Assembly (NCBI GenBank): GCA_022447495.1
Contig: JAKVBH010000022.1
Coordinates: 33,177-68,005, forward strand
Source: Marinovum sp.
GTDB taxonomy: Bacteria; Pseudomonadota; Alphaproteobacteria; Rhodobacterales; Rhodobacteraceae
Direction of reading: 5' to 3'
DNA length: 34,829 nucleotides
Each line of letters begins with the position of its first letter. Position 1 is the first letter of the stretch. The position numbers and the translations under genes were made by a program. Below, in pieces: positions 25,189 through 33,708 of the stretch. Under the pieces are notes generated by a model. That model was given only the letters and a program-made list of their open reading frames with translations. It made no database searches and was not told the origin of the DNA.

Positions 25189-26094
25189 ATGAGATTCACC
25201 AAACGGACGATGTCCGCGGCTGGAATGGCTTTTGCCTTGGCACTGCCCGGCACGTTGGCATTGGCGGATATCACCGTCTACGCGACCACCGGTTACCTCG
25301 GCGATGCCGTGTCCAAAATTGCGCCAGATGCCAGCGTGATTACCATGGTTGGCCCTGGCGGTGACCCACACACGTATCAGCCGTCGACCAAAGATATCCA
25401 AACGATCCAATCCGCGGATGCTGTTGTGTGGAATGGCCTGTTCCTCGAAGCGCGCATGGAAGACCTGCTCATGAGCCTCGGCGACAAAGCCTTGGCCACC
25501 GCAGAGCAACTCCCCCGCGCGATGCTGTTGCCTTGGGAAAATGATCTCAGCGACCCCCACGTCTGGAACAGCCCGGTGGCATGGTCTGCGATCGTGGGGT
25601 CTGTCGCCGATCATTTGGCCACAATCGACCCCGACAACGCAAACACCTACGTGGCCAATGCCAAAGCCTATATCCAAGACATTCGCGCCGCCGATGCAGA
25701 AGCCACACAATTGCTCGCCGCCATACCAGAGGAAAATCGGAACCTGATCACCGGGCATGATGCATTTGAGTATTTCGGCGACATCTACGGCCTCGACGTG
25801 CGCGCCACCGACTTTGTCTCCACCGAGGCCGAGATGAGCCCCGCGGAGTTGGCAGAGCTTGCTCAATTCATCGCAGACAACAAAATCCCGGTGATCTTCC
25901 AAGACAACCAAGCCAACCCACAGGCGATTGTGAGCTTGCAGGAAGCCGTTGAGGCACTTGGCTGGAACGTGCAAATCTCAAGCGACAAGCTATTCGCAGA
26001 TTCGCTGGGCGCAGAAGAAGACGTCGACGAATACCTTGAGGTATTTCTCCACAATGCTCGCGCAGTTGCATCTGCGTTAAGCGGCGGTTCGTGA
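25189..26094 (+). CDS. Periplasmic Mn/Zn-binding protein (TroA/MntA/ZnuA family)
   Basis: This is a 301-residue cluster A-I binding protein. The ATG at 25189 has GAAAGGG upstream and begins a signal peptide cleaved near residue 26 (LALA-DI); the frame extends upstream without a better start. The four metal ligands are visible: His61 (GGDPHTYQPS), His124 (SDPHVWNSP), His190 (TGHDAFEYF) and an acidic residue near 239 (FQDNQANP). The third-position His is as in TroA/ZnuA rather than the Glu of PsaA/SitA, and STEAEMSPAELAELAQFI resembles TroA/MntA. It lacks the long His-rich loop of many ZnuA proteins. It would deliver Mn(II) or Zn(II) to the permeases encoded by the next genes. It is the first gene of the operon, under twin palindromic operators. 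Confidence 0.9.
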   Translation: MRFTKRTMSAAGMAFALALPGTLALADITVYATTGYLGDAVSKIAPDASVITMVGPGGDPHTYQPSTKDIQTIQSADAVVWNGLFLEARMEDLLMSLGDKALATAEQLPRAMLLPWENDLSDPHVWNSPVAWSAIVGSVADHLATIDPDNANTYVANAKAYIQDIRAADAEATQLLAAIPEENRNLITGHDAFEYFGDIYGLDVRATDFVSTEAEMSPAELAELAQFIADNKIPVIFQDNQANPQAIVSLQEAVEALGWNVQISSDKLFADSLGAEEDVDEYLEVFLHNARAVASALSGGS

Positions 26095-26096
26095 TC

Positions 26097-26843
26097 ATGA
26101 AGATGGACGCCTGTGAAACCCGGGACCTCTCGGTTGCATACCGCGAGGAACCGGTGCTGAGGCGCGTAAATTTCCGTGTGCCCGTCGGAGGCATCATGGG
26201 AATCGTCGGGCCCAATGGGGCGGGCAAATCAACGTTGATCAAAGCCATGCTGGGTCTAGTCACGCCGTTGACTGGCACATCAGAGTTTTTTGGAGAGTCC
26301 CTCAACACCGTCAGAAATCGCGTGGGTTATATGCCCCAGTCCGCCAGTGTCGACTGGGACTTTCCAACCACAGTCGTCGATCTGGCCACAATGGGAACTT
26401 ACGGCGCGCTTGGTTGGTTCCGTCGACCCGGCAACGCCGAACGGAAGCGGGCCATGGACGCGCTTGAACAGACAGGCATGCAAGACTTTGCCATGCGCCA
26501 AATCGGCGAATTGTCTGGCGGCCAAAAACAGCGTGCTTTCTTGGCGCGTGCATTGGTGCAAGCCCCGGATCTCTACTTTATGGATGAACCCTTCCAAGGC
26601 ATCGACGCTAAAAGCCAAGACGCCATGATTGGCGTGCTCAAAGAGCTCGGCGCGCAAGGCAAAACAGTTGTGATTGTGCACCATCACTTGGGTAGCGTTC
26701 TGGATTTTTGCGACCACGTCACATTGTTAAACAAAACCATCGTTGCATCTGGCTCCGGCCCCGAGACCTTCACGACCGAGAACATCCGCGCAACCTATGA
26801 TTCCAGCAATGGCGCTGAAACGTTCCTCACGGCTGCAGAGTAA
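26097..26843 (+). CDS. Mn/Zn ABC transporter ATP-binding protein (TroB/MntB-like)
   Basis: This is a 248-residue ATPase with complete motifs: Walker A GPNGAGKST at residues 38-46, signature LSGGQKQ at 139-145, Walker B LYFMDEPFQGID at 159-170, and the H-loop within HHH at 195-197. The segment VGYMPQSASVDWDFPTTV is typical of the Mn/Zn/Fe chelate branch. The ATG at 26097 follows the previous stop by 2 bases; a GTG at 26091 overlapping that stop is an alternative. It powers import by the two permeases encoded downstream. Confidence 0.92.
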   Translation: MKMDACETRDLSVAYREEPVLRRVNFRVPVGGIMGIVGPNGAGKSTLIKAMLGLVTPLTGTSEFFGESLNTVRNRVGYMPQSASVDWDFPTTVVDLATMGTYGALGWFRRPGNAERKRAMDALEQTGMQDFAMRQIGELSGGQKQRAFLARALVQAPDLYFMDEPFQGIDAKSQDAMIGVLKELGAQGKTVVIVHHHLGSVLDFCDHVTLLNKTIVASGSGPETFTTENIRATYDSSNGAETFLTAAE

Positions 26844-26850
26844 CGCCGCC

Positions 26851-27786
26851 ATGGACCCTATCGATTTCTTCGGCAACCACGTTTTCCGAATGGTGTTTTT
26901 GGGAACCACTACGATTGGGATCGTATCTGGTGCGCTTGGAACGTTCGCTTACCTCCGCAAGCAATCTCTGATCAGCGACGTGATAAGCCATGCGGCCCTT
27001 CCCGGCGCACTTTTGGCATTTCTCACTGCGGTTGTTGTCTTTGGCATCAATGGCCAAAACATGCTTTTACTTGTGATCGGTGCCGTCATCACGGGCACGC
27101 TTTCAGCGTTCTTCGCCAATATGATCGCAGGGCAAACAAAGATCGCGATTGATACGGCTATGGCGATCTCGCTGACCACATTCTTTGGGTTCGGCATGCT
27201 GTTGCTGCGGATCGTGACCAACGCCCCACTTCCGGGCAAAGGCGGCATCCAAGACTACTTGTTTGGCAATGCCGCGAGCATCACGCGGGCGGATTTGACA
27301 ACCAGTGTCGCTGTGGGCGCATTCGCATTAGCGTTGATGATCGTGTTCTGGAAAGAATTTGCTCTGCGCACCTTTGATCCCGTGCTCTCCACTATGCTCG
27401 GCTTCCGGGCTCGGTTGATCGACACATTGATGTTCGGCACCATCGTCATTGCCATTGTCATCGGCATCAAAGCGGTTGGGTTTGTCCTAATGGTGGCCTT
27501 CATCGTGACCCCACCGGCTGCGGCTCGGCAGTGGACGAATAGATTGTCGAGCATGGTCATCTTATCCGCCGTCTTTGGCGGGCTGGGCAGTGGGTTCGGA
27601 GCCTACTTGTCGATCTCTATGGGCAATGTGCCCACAGGTCCTATGATTGTTCTCTTACTCTTTGCCATTTTCGTGGTCTCTCTGGTGGCATCCCCGAAGC
27701 GTAGCATCATCGTCGCAGGATGGCGCCACGCCAAGGCCCGTCACGCATTGAAACAAGAGCTCCTGGCAGAGGGAGAATCGCGATGA
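26851..27786 (+). CDS. Mn/Zn ABC transporter permease 1 (TroC/SitC-like, ABC-3 family)
   Basis: This is a 311-residue ABC-3 family permease with eight to nine membrane helices. The ATG at 26851 lies 7 bases after the ATPase stop; an upstream frame extension lies inside the ATPase gene and is rejected. Family landmarks include LRKQSLISDVISHAALPGALLAF, where the early His lines the metal path, and IGIKAVGFVLMVAFIVTPPAAARQWTNRL near the C terminus. It pairs with the next permease as a heterodimer. The stop overlaps the next start (ATGA, 27783-27786). Confidence 0.92.
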   Translation: MDPIDFFGNHVFRMVFLGTTTIGIVSGALGTFAYLRKQSLISDVISHAALPGALLAFLTAVVVFGINGQNMLLLVIGAVITGTLSAFFANMIAGQTKIAIDTAMAISLTTFFGFGMLLLRIVTNAPLPGKGGIQDYLFGNAASITRADLTTSVAVGAFALALMIVFWKEFALRTFDPVLSTMLGFRARLIDTLMFGTIVIAIVIGIKAVGFVLMVAFIVTPPAAARQWTNRLSSMVILSAVFGGLGSGFGAYLSISMGNVPTGPMIVLLLFAIFVVSLVASPKRSIIVAGWRHAKARHALKQELLAEGESR

Positions 27787-28688
27787 GCTATGTCCTCGGG
27801 GTCATGCTCTTGGCCTGTGTCACTGCCTTGGCCTGCGCACTTCCGGGTGCGTTTGTTGTATTACGCAAAAATTCCATGATCGTGGACGGAATCGCGCACG
27901 CGGTTCTGCCAGGAATTATCGTCGGCTTTGCCCTGACGAAAGATTTGAATTCTCCCATTCTCATTCTTGGTGCCGCACTTGCCGGACTTGTTGTTGTCTT
28001 GGGCAACGAATGGCTTTCGGATACCGGGCTGCTCGCCGGAGATGCGCCTCAAGGGCTGATTTTTCCTGCCCTATTTGCGGGCGGGATCATCATGGTAAGC
28101 ACAGACATGCAGCATGTACATCTCGATACAAACGCCGTTCTGATTGGTGATCTCAATCTGGCGGCGTTCCCCGCTATGATCTTGAACGGCGTCAATATTG
28201 GCCCGGAGTATCTCTACGTTATGCTCGGTGTGCTCATCTTGAATGCAGCCTTCATCGCGGCCTTCTATTCAAAGCTCAAGTTGACCACATTTGACCGGCA
28301 ATTCGCGACGGTTCTTGGCATGCGCACGCGGGTTTTAAACACCGCCTTCATGTTTTTAGTTTCGATGACGGTGGTGGCAGCATTCAAGGCAGTGGGTGCC
28401 ATCCTTGTCGTTTCATTGCTCGTCGTGCCAGCTGCAACAGCCAAATTGATAAGCAACCGCCTGGACCACATGCTGGCGCTGAGCGCGGTATTTTCTGTTG
28501 TTGGCGCACTCGCGGGCTTTTGGATAGCATATGCGCTAAACACCGGGACTTCTGCGGCCATGGCCGTCATATATGGCATTCTTTTCACTCTGGTTGCCAT
28601 CGTAGAAAAAGGCATAACGCGGTGGCGGCGCGGGCATAAGGCCGCGAGTGGCCCCAATGAGCTTGTCACTGTGCGCGCCAAACGTTGA
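27783..28688 (+). CDS. Mn/Zn ABC transporter permease 2 (TroD/SitD-like, ABC-3 family)
   Basis: This 301-residue permease is homologous to its neighbour but clearly diverged. It carries LRKNSMIVDGIAHAVLPGIIVGF (the ABC-3 hallmark) and VVAAFKAVGAILVVSLLVVPAATAKLISNRL. About eight to nine helices are seen. The ATG at 27783 overlaps the stop of permease 1, giving tight coupling. Two distinct permeases are the TroCD/SitCD arrangement, unlike ZnuB homodimers, which slightly favours Mn over Zn. The stop at 28688 is followed by a 62-base gap to a VIT-family gene on the same strand. Confidence 0.92.
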   Translation: MSYVLGVMLLACVTALACALPGAFVVLRKNSMIVDGIAHAVLPGIIVGFALTKDLNSPILILGAALAGLVVVLGNEWLSDTGLLAGDAPQGLIFPALFAGGIIMVSTDMQHVHLDTNAVLIGDLNLAAFPAMILNGVNIGPEYLYVMLGVLILNAAFIAAFYSKLKLTTFDRQFATVLGMRTRVLNTAFMFLVSMTVVAAFKAVGAILVVSLLVVPAATAKLISNRLDHMLALSAVFSVVGALAGFWIAYALNTGTSAAMAVIYGILFTLVAIVEKGITRWRRGHKAASGPNELVTVRAKR

Positions 28689-28750
28689 TAAGCACCTCGA
28701 AGGGGATGCTGGCGCATTCCTAAACCAATCAACGGAACATCACCTAACCA

Positions 28751-29464
28751 ATGACTGATACTTTTGCCGCGACGCACCCCGAAGATCCACATCGTTTAGG
28801 ACGAAGCAATTGGCTGCGCGCCGCTGTGTTGGGTGCGACGGACGGGATCGTGTCGATCTCTTCGCTTCTGATTGGTGTGGCCGCCGCTGTCTCGACAGCA
28901 GACATCGTCTTTGCCACGGGCGTCGCCGGTTTGGTAGCAGGTGCCATGTCCATTGCAGCAAGCGAGTACATTTCGGTGTCATCGCAAGCGGACATTGAAC
29001 GCGCCGAGATCGAACGCGAACGCAAAGCGTTGGAAAAGGACCCTGAAGGAGAGCTTGCAGAGATGGTAGCAATCTGGCGTGAACGCGGGCTCAGCGCACC
29101 AACTGCAGACTTGGTGGCCCAGGAACTGACCCAAAGCGACGTTCTTGCGGCACACCTGCGCGATGAAGTTGGACTTCTCGAATTACACTCCGCAAGCCCA
29201 AAACGCGCTGCAATGGCTTCTGGTGCCGCGTTTGCGACCGCTGCGCTTTTGCCGCTGCTATCTGCTCTCCTTGCGCCTTTCGGACACATTGTCGCCAGCG
29301 TGCTGGTCGCCACGCTTGTCGCGCTCCTCATCTTGGGCGCCATAGGCGCGCGCACAGGCGGCGCACCTGTAGCCCCTGCGATGATCCGCACCGCGCTTTG
29401 GGGCGCTGTTGCCATGGCGGCGACTTACGCTGCTGGATGGCTGGTCGGCGGGATCATTGGATAG
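28751..29464 (+). CDS. VIT1/CCC1-family Fe/Mn transporter
   Basis: This 237-residue membrane protein has the VIT1/CCC1 layout: a first helix LRAAVLGATDGIVSISSLLIGVAAA and a second helix GLVAGAMSIAASEYISVSSQAD. A soluble metal-binding helical segment follows (IERERKALEKDPEGELAEMVAIW, rich in Glu with one Met), then three more helices. There is no N-terminal ferritin-like domain, so it is not MbfA. Family members move Fe(II) or Mn(II) out of the cytoplasm (by proton exchange in plants and yeast). It follows the metal importer operon by 62 bases with no terminator between, so co-transcription is likely. Direction and metal are inferred. Confidence 0.9.
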   Translation: MTDTFAATHPEDPHRLGRSNWLRAAVLGATDGIVSISSLLIGVAAAVSTADIVFATGVAGLVAGAMSIAASEYISVSSQADIERAEIERERKALEKDPEGELAEMVAIWRERGLSAPTADLVAQELTQSDVLAAHLRDEVGLLELHSASPKRAAMASGAAFATAALLPLLSALLAPFGHIVASVLVATLVALLILGAIGARTGGAPVAPAMIRTALWGAVAMAATYAAGWLVGGIIG

Positions 29465-29977
29465 CCAAAACAAAACTGCTTTGCCTAGAAACGCCCAACG
29501 TGTGAAAGCCAATGGCTCTCAGAATTCGGTACCGCGATTTGAAAGCTCCGGCTGCGTGCTTTGAAGCTACATACCAAGCTAGCCATCATCGCTGAACCGA
29601 CACCCTTATCCCATTGTCTTTCCGCGCCAATATGACGTCAAATAGCATCAGATCCGCATTTTTCAAGCAGCCGGTCAATTCCTTCGGGCAAGGCGCATCG
29701 CGCAATCCCAAACCATTGTGATAAAGTAAGATAATTCTGATCGACACGCGACATTCATCGATGCCCGGATCGCCGCGACGCTTAAGCCATAAGGGCCACA
29801 GACGCGCTATTTGCACAACTGTCAGCCAGAAAGAATCTAACATATTCACCGCACGTTTTGTGCGCGATGACCCAAGCGGCTCAGCGAAAACCACTCGGAC
29901 AGAGCCTAATGAACGACGTGACAATGCTCTCAGGCTTGCCCAATTGGCCGAGTACAGCAGTCATCACCAATGGCTGC
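29465..29977. other. Gap between VIT gene and TetR gene
   Basis: This 513-base region between convergent genes has one possible short gene on the minus strand, listed separately. CGCAC-GTTTT-GTGCG at 29850-29864 is a 5-5-5 inverted repeat. Otherwise nothing is recognised. Confidence 0.35.
29586..29843 (-). CDS. Possible small hypothetical protein (85 residues)
   Basis: This minus-strand frame begins MLDSFWLTVVQIARLWPLWL, a possible membrane-proximal helix, and continues with the well-behaved phrases VSIRIILLYHNGLGLRDAPCP and NADLMLFDVILARKDNG. The composition looks more protein-like than shadow frames. An upstream start at 29924 would add 27 residues. No ribosome site is obvious and no family is recognised, so it may instead be the tail of a degraded gene. 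Confidence 0.3.
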   Translation of the reverse strand: MLDSFWLTVVQIARLWPLWLKRRGDPGIDECRVSIRIILLYHNGLGLRDAPCPKELTGCLKNADLMLFDVILARKDNGIRVSVQR

Positions 29978-30571
29978 TTAGGGGCGAAGATCAGGGATTA
30001 TGTCGAGGATACCCAGTCCCATCATGTCGGCTTTCTTGAAGCGGTTGGCCGTCAATAATTGCGCATAACCATGCACCAAGCTCCACACAAAAATCTGCTG
30101 TTTGGCCTCAACTTGTGTTGCGTCATCTTCAAAGTGTCCGAAACCCTTTGCAATGTCCGCAAGGATCAAAAAGCAGGCTCCGACACGACGCATGAGGTCC
30201 GGATTGCTGGACGACACACGGTCGCGCGCGAACATCAACTCATACAATGCAGGATAATCCTGCGCAAAGGCCACGTAGCCCTGAAGGGCAGCTTTCCGAC
30301 GAGCATCGCGATCTGCCGCCTCATTTAAGGTCCGGCACATGTACGCTTCCAATTCGGCGTAGCCCTGGGCTGCCATCGCCGTTAGGAGCGCGGTTTTGTT
30401 TTCAAAATGATTTTGAGGCGCAGTCGCGCTCACGCCAACCTCCGCGGCGCATTTTCGCAAGGACAAACCGCTGTGGCCTTCGGTTTCAAGCAATCGCCGC
30501 GCTGCGGTCAACAGGGCGTCCCTGAGATTGCCGTGATGATATGGCTTTGCTTCTTTGGCTTCAGTCTTCAT
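29978..30571 (-). CDS. TetR-family transcriptional regulator
   Basis: This 197-residue repressor has a TetR N-terminal domain (HHGNLRDALLTAARRLLETEG, LSLRKCAAEVGVSATAPQNHFENKTALLTAMAAQG) and a WHG/TetR_C_33-like C-terminal domain (LQGYVAFAQDYPALYELMFARD). The start is the ATG at 30571; the longer frame to 30649 runs into the operator region of the divergent gene. It is divergent from an alpha/beta hydrolase gene 92 bases away, the probable target, with repeated elements between them. The PYHHGNLR motif marks a large proteobacterial subgroup. Confidence 0.92.
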   Translation of the reverse strand: MKTEAKEAKPYHHGNLRDALLTAARRLLETEGHSGLSLRKCAAEVGVSATAPQNHFENKTALLTAMAAQGYAELEAYMCRTLNEAADRDARRKAALQGYVAFAQDYPALYELMFARDRVSSSNPDLMRRVGACFLILADIAKGFGHFEDDATQVEAKQQIFVWSLVHGYAQLLTANRFKKADMMGLGILDIIPDLRP

Positions 30572-30621
30572 ATGTACAGTGTAAACTTTTTCTTGACTCA
30601 TGCGCAAGAGTACCGCTACGG

Positions 30622-30653
30622 ATATGTGCACTGAAAATATGCAATGCACATAT
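30622..30653. promoter_or_regulatory. Inverted repeat between TetR and hydrolase genes (likely TetR operator)
   Basis: ATATGTGCA (30622-30630) and TGCACATAT (30645-30653) are exact reverse complements with a 14-base spacer. A related sequence, ATATGTACAGTGTAAA, occurs at about 30570-30585 over the TetR start codon. Together they suggest repressor binding at both divergent promoters. TTGACT at 30593-30598 is a candidate -35 for the hydrolase gene. Confidence 0.6.
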
Positions 30654-30663
30654 GGGAGCTGTG

Positions 30664-31686
30664 ATGAAAAAGATATTGGTCTATGCGCTCGGAGCGGTCG
30701 TGGGCGTGGTGGTTCTGGCTGCTGCTTTTTGGTTCACCAATCCGATGGGTCTGAGAGATACAGTTCTCGCAAACCAAATCGTTAAGATGCGGGTCGCACC
30801 ACCGCGGCTGAGCAATCCCAAAAACCCCAGTGATTATGGCATGACATATAGCGATGTTGACATCATGACGGATGACAACGTGCGACTGAGTGCTTGGGAA
30901 ATCCCCGCTCCAGCCCCGTCAGACAGGATCGTGATCCTAAACCATCCTTTGACGACAACCCGCTTTGGATCGGAAGCAGGGCTTGATGGTGTCTCAGCCG
31001 AGTTTCTTCCAATGGTCAAACATATGCATGACGCGGGCTACAACGTAGTGATGTATGACCACCGCGGCCAAGGTGACAGCGACGGGGGCATTGGACGCCA
31101 CGCCAAAGGTATCGAAGTGCCCGTTGGCGCAGGCGTCACCGAGTGGCAGGACGTGGTCGGGTCACTAAAATATGTCCTTAGCCATGCCGATTATGCAGAT
31201 GACGAGATTATCTTCTTGTCGCAATGTATGGGGGCCAATGCGACCTTCCTCGCATGGCAGAACGCGCCTGAACTCTTCGCAAACCCGCAAATCAAGGCAC
31301 TTGTGGCGAACCAGCCTACGTTGTCCTACAATATGACCGACCGGTTCATTCAAGCCAAGACGGGTCTCGATCTCGTGGATAGGGTCCTTGAGGCTCAGCG
31401 CGAAAAGTATGGGTTTGGCTTCGCAAATGCATTGAAAACCGTGCCCAGCGTCACCGTTCCGATCCTTTTTTCACAGGTCGAGAAGGACCAATACACCTTC
31501 AATACTCAAACTGGGCAAAACGATATTCAAGAAATCATCGAGGCTTCCAGAACCGAGGTTGAGGTCATCTGGATTGGTCCAGAGCATCCAAATGCTTTCG
31601 GAACTGGTATGCGGTTTGACGCGTATCAATACTTCAATCACCACCCCGAACACCTGCTCGGCTTCATGTCAGAAAAATTCAGCTAG
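30664..31686 (+). CDS. Membrane-anchored alpha/beta hydrolase with Cys nucleophile
   Basis: This 340-residue protein has a single N-terminal hydrophobic helix (ILVYALGAVVGVVVLAAAFWF) that should anchor it in, or export it across, the membrane. An alpha/beta-hydrolase domain follows: oxyanion region ILNHPLTTTRFG near residue 91, MYDHRGQGDSDG at 130-141, and the nucleophile elbow LSQCMGAN with Cys188 where Ser is usual. His candidates are in the C-terminal HHPEHLLGF. Dienelactone hydrolases also use Cys at this place. The ATG at 30664 has GGGAGC 7 bases upstream; an in-frame upstream ATG is unlikely because it would cross the operator. Divergent TetR control is likely. The substrate is unknown. 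Confidence 0.88.
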   Translation: MKKILVYALGAVVGVVVLAAAFWFTNPMGLRDTVLANQIVKMRVAPPRLSNPKNPSDYGMTYSDVDIMTDDNVRLSAWEIPAPAPSDRIVILNHPLTTTRFGSEAGLDGVSAEFLPMVKHMHDAGYNVVMYDHRGQGDSDGGIGRHAKGIEVPVGAGVTEWQDVVGSLKYVLSHADYADDEIIFLSQCMGANATFLAWQNAPELFANPQIKALVANQPTLSYNMTDRFIQAKTGLDLVDRVLEAQREKYGFGFANALKTVPSVTVPILFSQVEKDQYTFNTQTGQNDIQEIIEASRTEVEVIWIGPEHPNAFGTGMRFDAYQYFNHHPEHLLGFMSEKFS

Positions 31687-32363
31687 GAGAGACGGTGCAA
31701 GCACACCCTGAGACCACAAGAATGAAAGTAGGACCTTCCGGCAAACATTTCGGGGGGCCTACGCAGGTCTGCCAGGCCATCTCAACCGTCTTTATAGTCA
31801 GGGTAATTTTGCCATTTTTCCGAAGATTTCCTCGCTGTGGAACTCAAACCCGCCGAAATCTCTTTCGCCGTGCGGGCCGTTCAAGTCAGTCACATCATGC
31901 AACTTGGTTAACCCCTGCCTCATCGCTACCTTGGGAATATCCAATCATTTGAGCGGGTGGGCCACCCCAACAGGGATAAGCCGTTGCCCTGCCATCAGGG
32001 ATCCCACCCTTGGACCAATCGTTCAACTGGCCCATTGTCTGGACTTTGGACGACGCCAACCGGGACAAAATGACTATGGGCTCCTGCTGATTATTACGAC
32101 GGAGTTGAGGAGCAAGCGTCTCGCGCTGATTGACATCGTTGCCATCAAAGCGCATACGGACGCTCAAAGGTGTCGCGTGAGCGGTTCACGAACTGAACCA
32201 AACGACATCGCAATCTTAATGTGCCCCATCACGCAGGGTTCAAGCTGCTAGTCTAAAGGAATTGGGATTTGCCCGACCTCTTAGTATAGCAAAACCCTAG
32301 AGAGCGCTTGCTGCGCATCAAAATAGTTGCCAGTGTTTTGGCGACCAGATCGGATTTATCTAC
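31687..32363. other. 677-base gene-free stretch before the DEAD-box gene
   Basis: No intact gene is recognised. Minus-strand 31895-32167 and plus-strand 31904-32251 are open but show no motif, and each is the other's shadow. The last ~100 bases hold the promoter candidate for the DEAD-box gene. Confidence 0.4.
32262..32290 (+). promoter_or_regulatory. Promoter candidate for the DEAD-box gene
   Basis: TTGGGA (32262-32267) and TATAGC (32285-32290) lie exactly 17 bases apart, which would leave a leader of about 67 bases before the ATG at 32364. Each box matches the sigma70 consensus only partly. Confidence 0.4.
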
Positions 32364-33650
32364 ATGAAAAGTTTCGAAGAGCTGGCTTTGACGCCATCGC
32401 TCGCAGCTGCATTGGCTAGAGGTAGTTTTGCAGTTCCTACGCCTATTCAAGCTCAGGCAATTCCTTTGGCACTCAGTGGTCAAGATATCATGGGGCTTGC
32501 CCAAACCGGCACAGGCAAGACCCTTGCGTTTAGCATACCAATGCTTGACGCAATTATAAAACAACCTGGCAGACCTGCACCCAAATCCGTCAAAGCTCTT
32601 ATTTTGGCACCCACGCGAGAGTTGGTGAACCAGATTGTTCAAACACTGAAATTTCTGACCGAAAATACAAAAGTGCGTGTGTCCACAGTTGTTGGAGGTG
32701 CATCAATTGGAAAGCAACTTCAAGTGCTTGCACACGGTACGGATGTGCTTGTGGCAACGCCGGGCCGGTTGATTGATCTGTTGGAACGAGGCGGCGTTGA
32801 TCTCAGCAAAACGCGGCATCTCGTGCTGGATGAAGCTGACCAAATGCTGGATATCGGATTTATTCACGCACTGCGGAAAATCGTCCCGTTTCTAAGCAAT
32901 GACCGCCAAACCCTTCTGTTCTCGGCCACCATGTCCAAACAGATGGAAAAGTTGAGCCGTTCATATCTGACCAATCCTCAAAAGGTTCAGGTGAACCCGC
33001 CCAATCTAACCGCCGATCGGATCGAGCAGAGCGTACTGTTCGTGGAAAAACCAAGCAAACCTAGTACACTACGCGATATACTTGAGCAGTATGCCAATGT
33101 TGCAACTCTAATCTTCACACGCACAAAACACGGCGCTGAAAAGCTAAAAAAAGGTCTGGTCGCTGATGGGTTTGCTGCAACATCGGTGCATGGGAACAAA
33201 TCACAAGGACAACGTAACCGCGCCATCGAGCAATTTAGGTCTGGTGAGGTGCAAATCCTCGTCGCAACCGATGTTGCTGCGCGGGGTATTGATATTCCAA
33301 CCGTTGGTTTGGTTGTCAATTATGACTTGCCCAACGTGCCCGAGAATTATGTGCATCGTATTGGCCGCACTGCTCGAGCTGGCAGATCCGGCGTCGCCAT
33401 CACCCTGTGCGCATTCGAGGAAAGCAAACTTCTCAGAGACGTCGAAAAGCTCATTAAGACGAGTATCCACATTGAAGGCGCTGCACCAAAAACCAATCAA
33501 GATTTGCGAGTAGATGTTCAAAATCCAAAAGCTACCAAGCCAAAACGTCGTAGGCGTCGCACCAAGCACAAAACGCATCAATCCGACAAGCAAGCTCCTT
33601 CAAACAGACCTCGTCAACACAACCCAGGACCAAATAAAACCGCAGCATAA
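32364..33650 (+). CDS. DEAD-box ATP-dependent RNA helicase, RhlE-type
   Basis: This 428-residue helicase has every core motif: Q motif PTPIQAQAIP at residues 25-34, motif I AQTGTGKT at 46-53, Ia PTRELVNQ, Ib TPGRL, II DEAD at 156-159, III SAT at 187-189, IV FTRTK, V ATDVAARGIDIP and VI HRIGRTARAG. The ~65-residue tail is strongly basic (KRRRRRTKHKTHQ), typical of RNA-anchoring extensions. It unwinds short RNA duplexes in ribosome assembly or mRNA turnover, most needed in the cold. A cold-shock protein gene follows 58 bases later. No good ribosome site precedes the ATG. Confidence 0.95.
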   Translation: MKSFEELALTPSLAAALARGSFAVPTPIQAQAIPLALSGQDIMGLAQTGTGKTLAFSIPMLDAIIKQPGRPAPKSVKALILAPTRELVNQIVQTLKFLTENTKVRVSTVVGGASIGKQLQVLAHGTDVLVATPGRLIDLLERGGVDLSKTRHLVLDEADQMLDIGFIHALRKIVPFLSNDRQTLLFSATMSKQMEKLSRSYLTNPQKVQVNPPNLTADRIEQSVLFVEKPSKPSTLRDILEQYANVATLIFTRTKHGAEKLKKGLVADGFAATSVHGNKSQGQRNRAIEQFRSGEVQILVATDVAARGIDIPTVGLVVNYDLPNVPENYVHRIGRTARAGRSGVAITLCAFEESKLLRDVEKLIKTSIHIEGAAPKTNQDLRVDVQNPKATKPKRRRRRTKHKTHQSDKQAPSNRPRQHNPGPNKTAA

Positions 33651-33708
33651 CGTTGCGAGTGTAACCTTCGTCAATTGAACGATTGTGATGAATGAAAGGA
33701 AACTCATC

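Noticed and set aside
25099..25974. 291-codon minus-strand frame opposite the metal-binding protein gene
   Set aside because: The plus strand encodes a complete TroA-like protein with all ligands; the antisense frame is His/Cys/Gly-rich without any family resemblance and crosses the operator.
31895..32167. 90-codon minus-strand frame before the DEAD-box gene
   Set aside because: No homology I can recognise, and a competing plus-strand frame covers the same bases; treated as non-coding.
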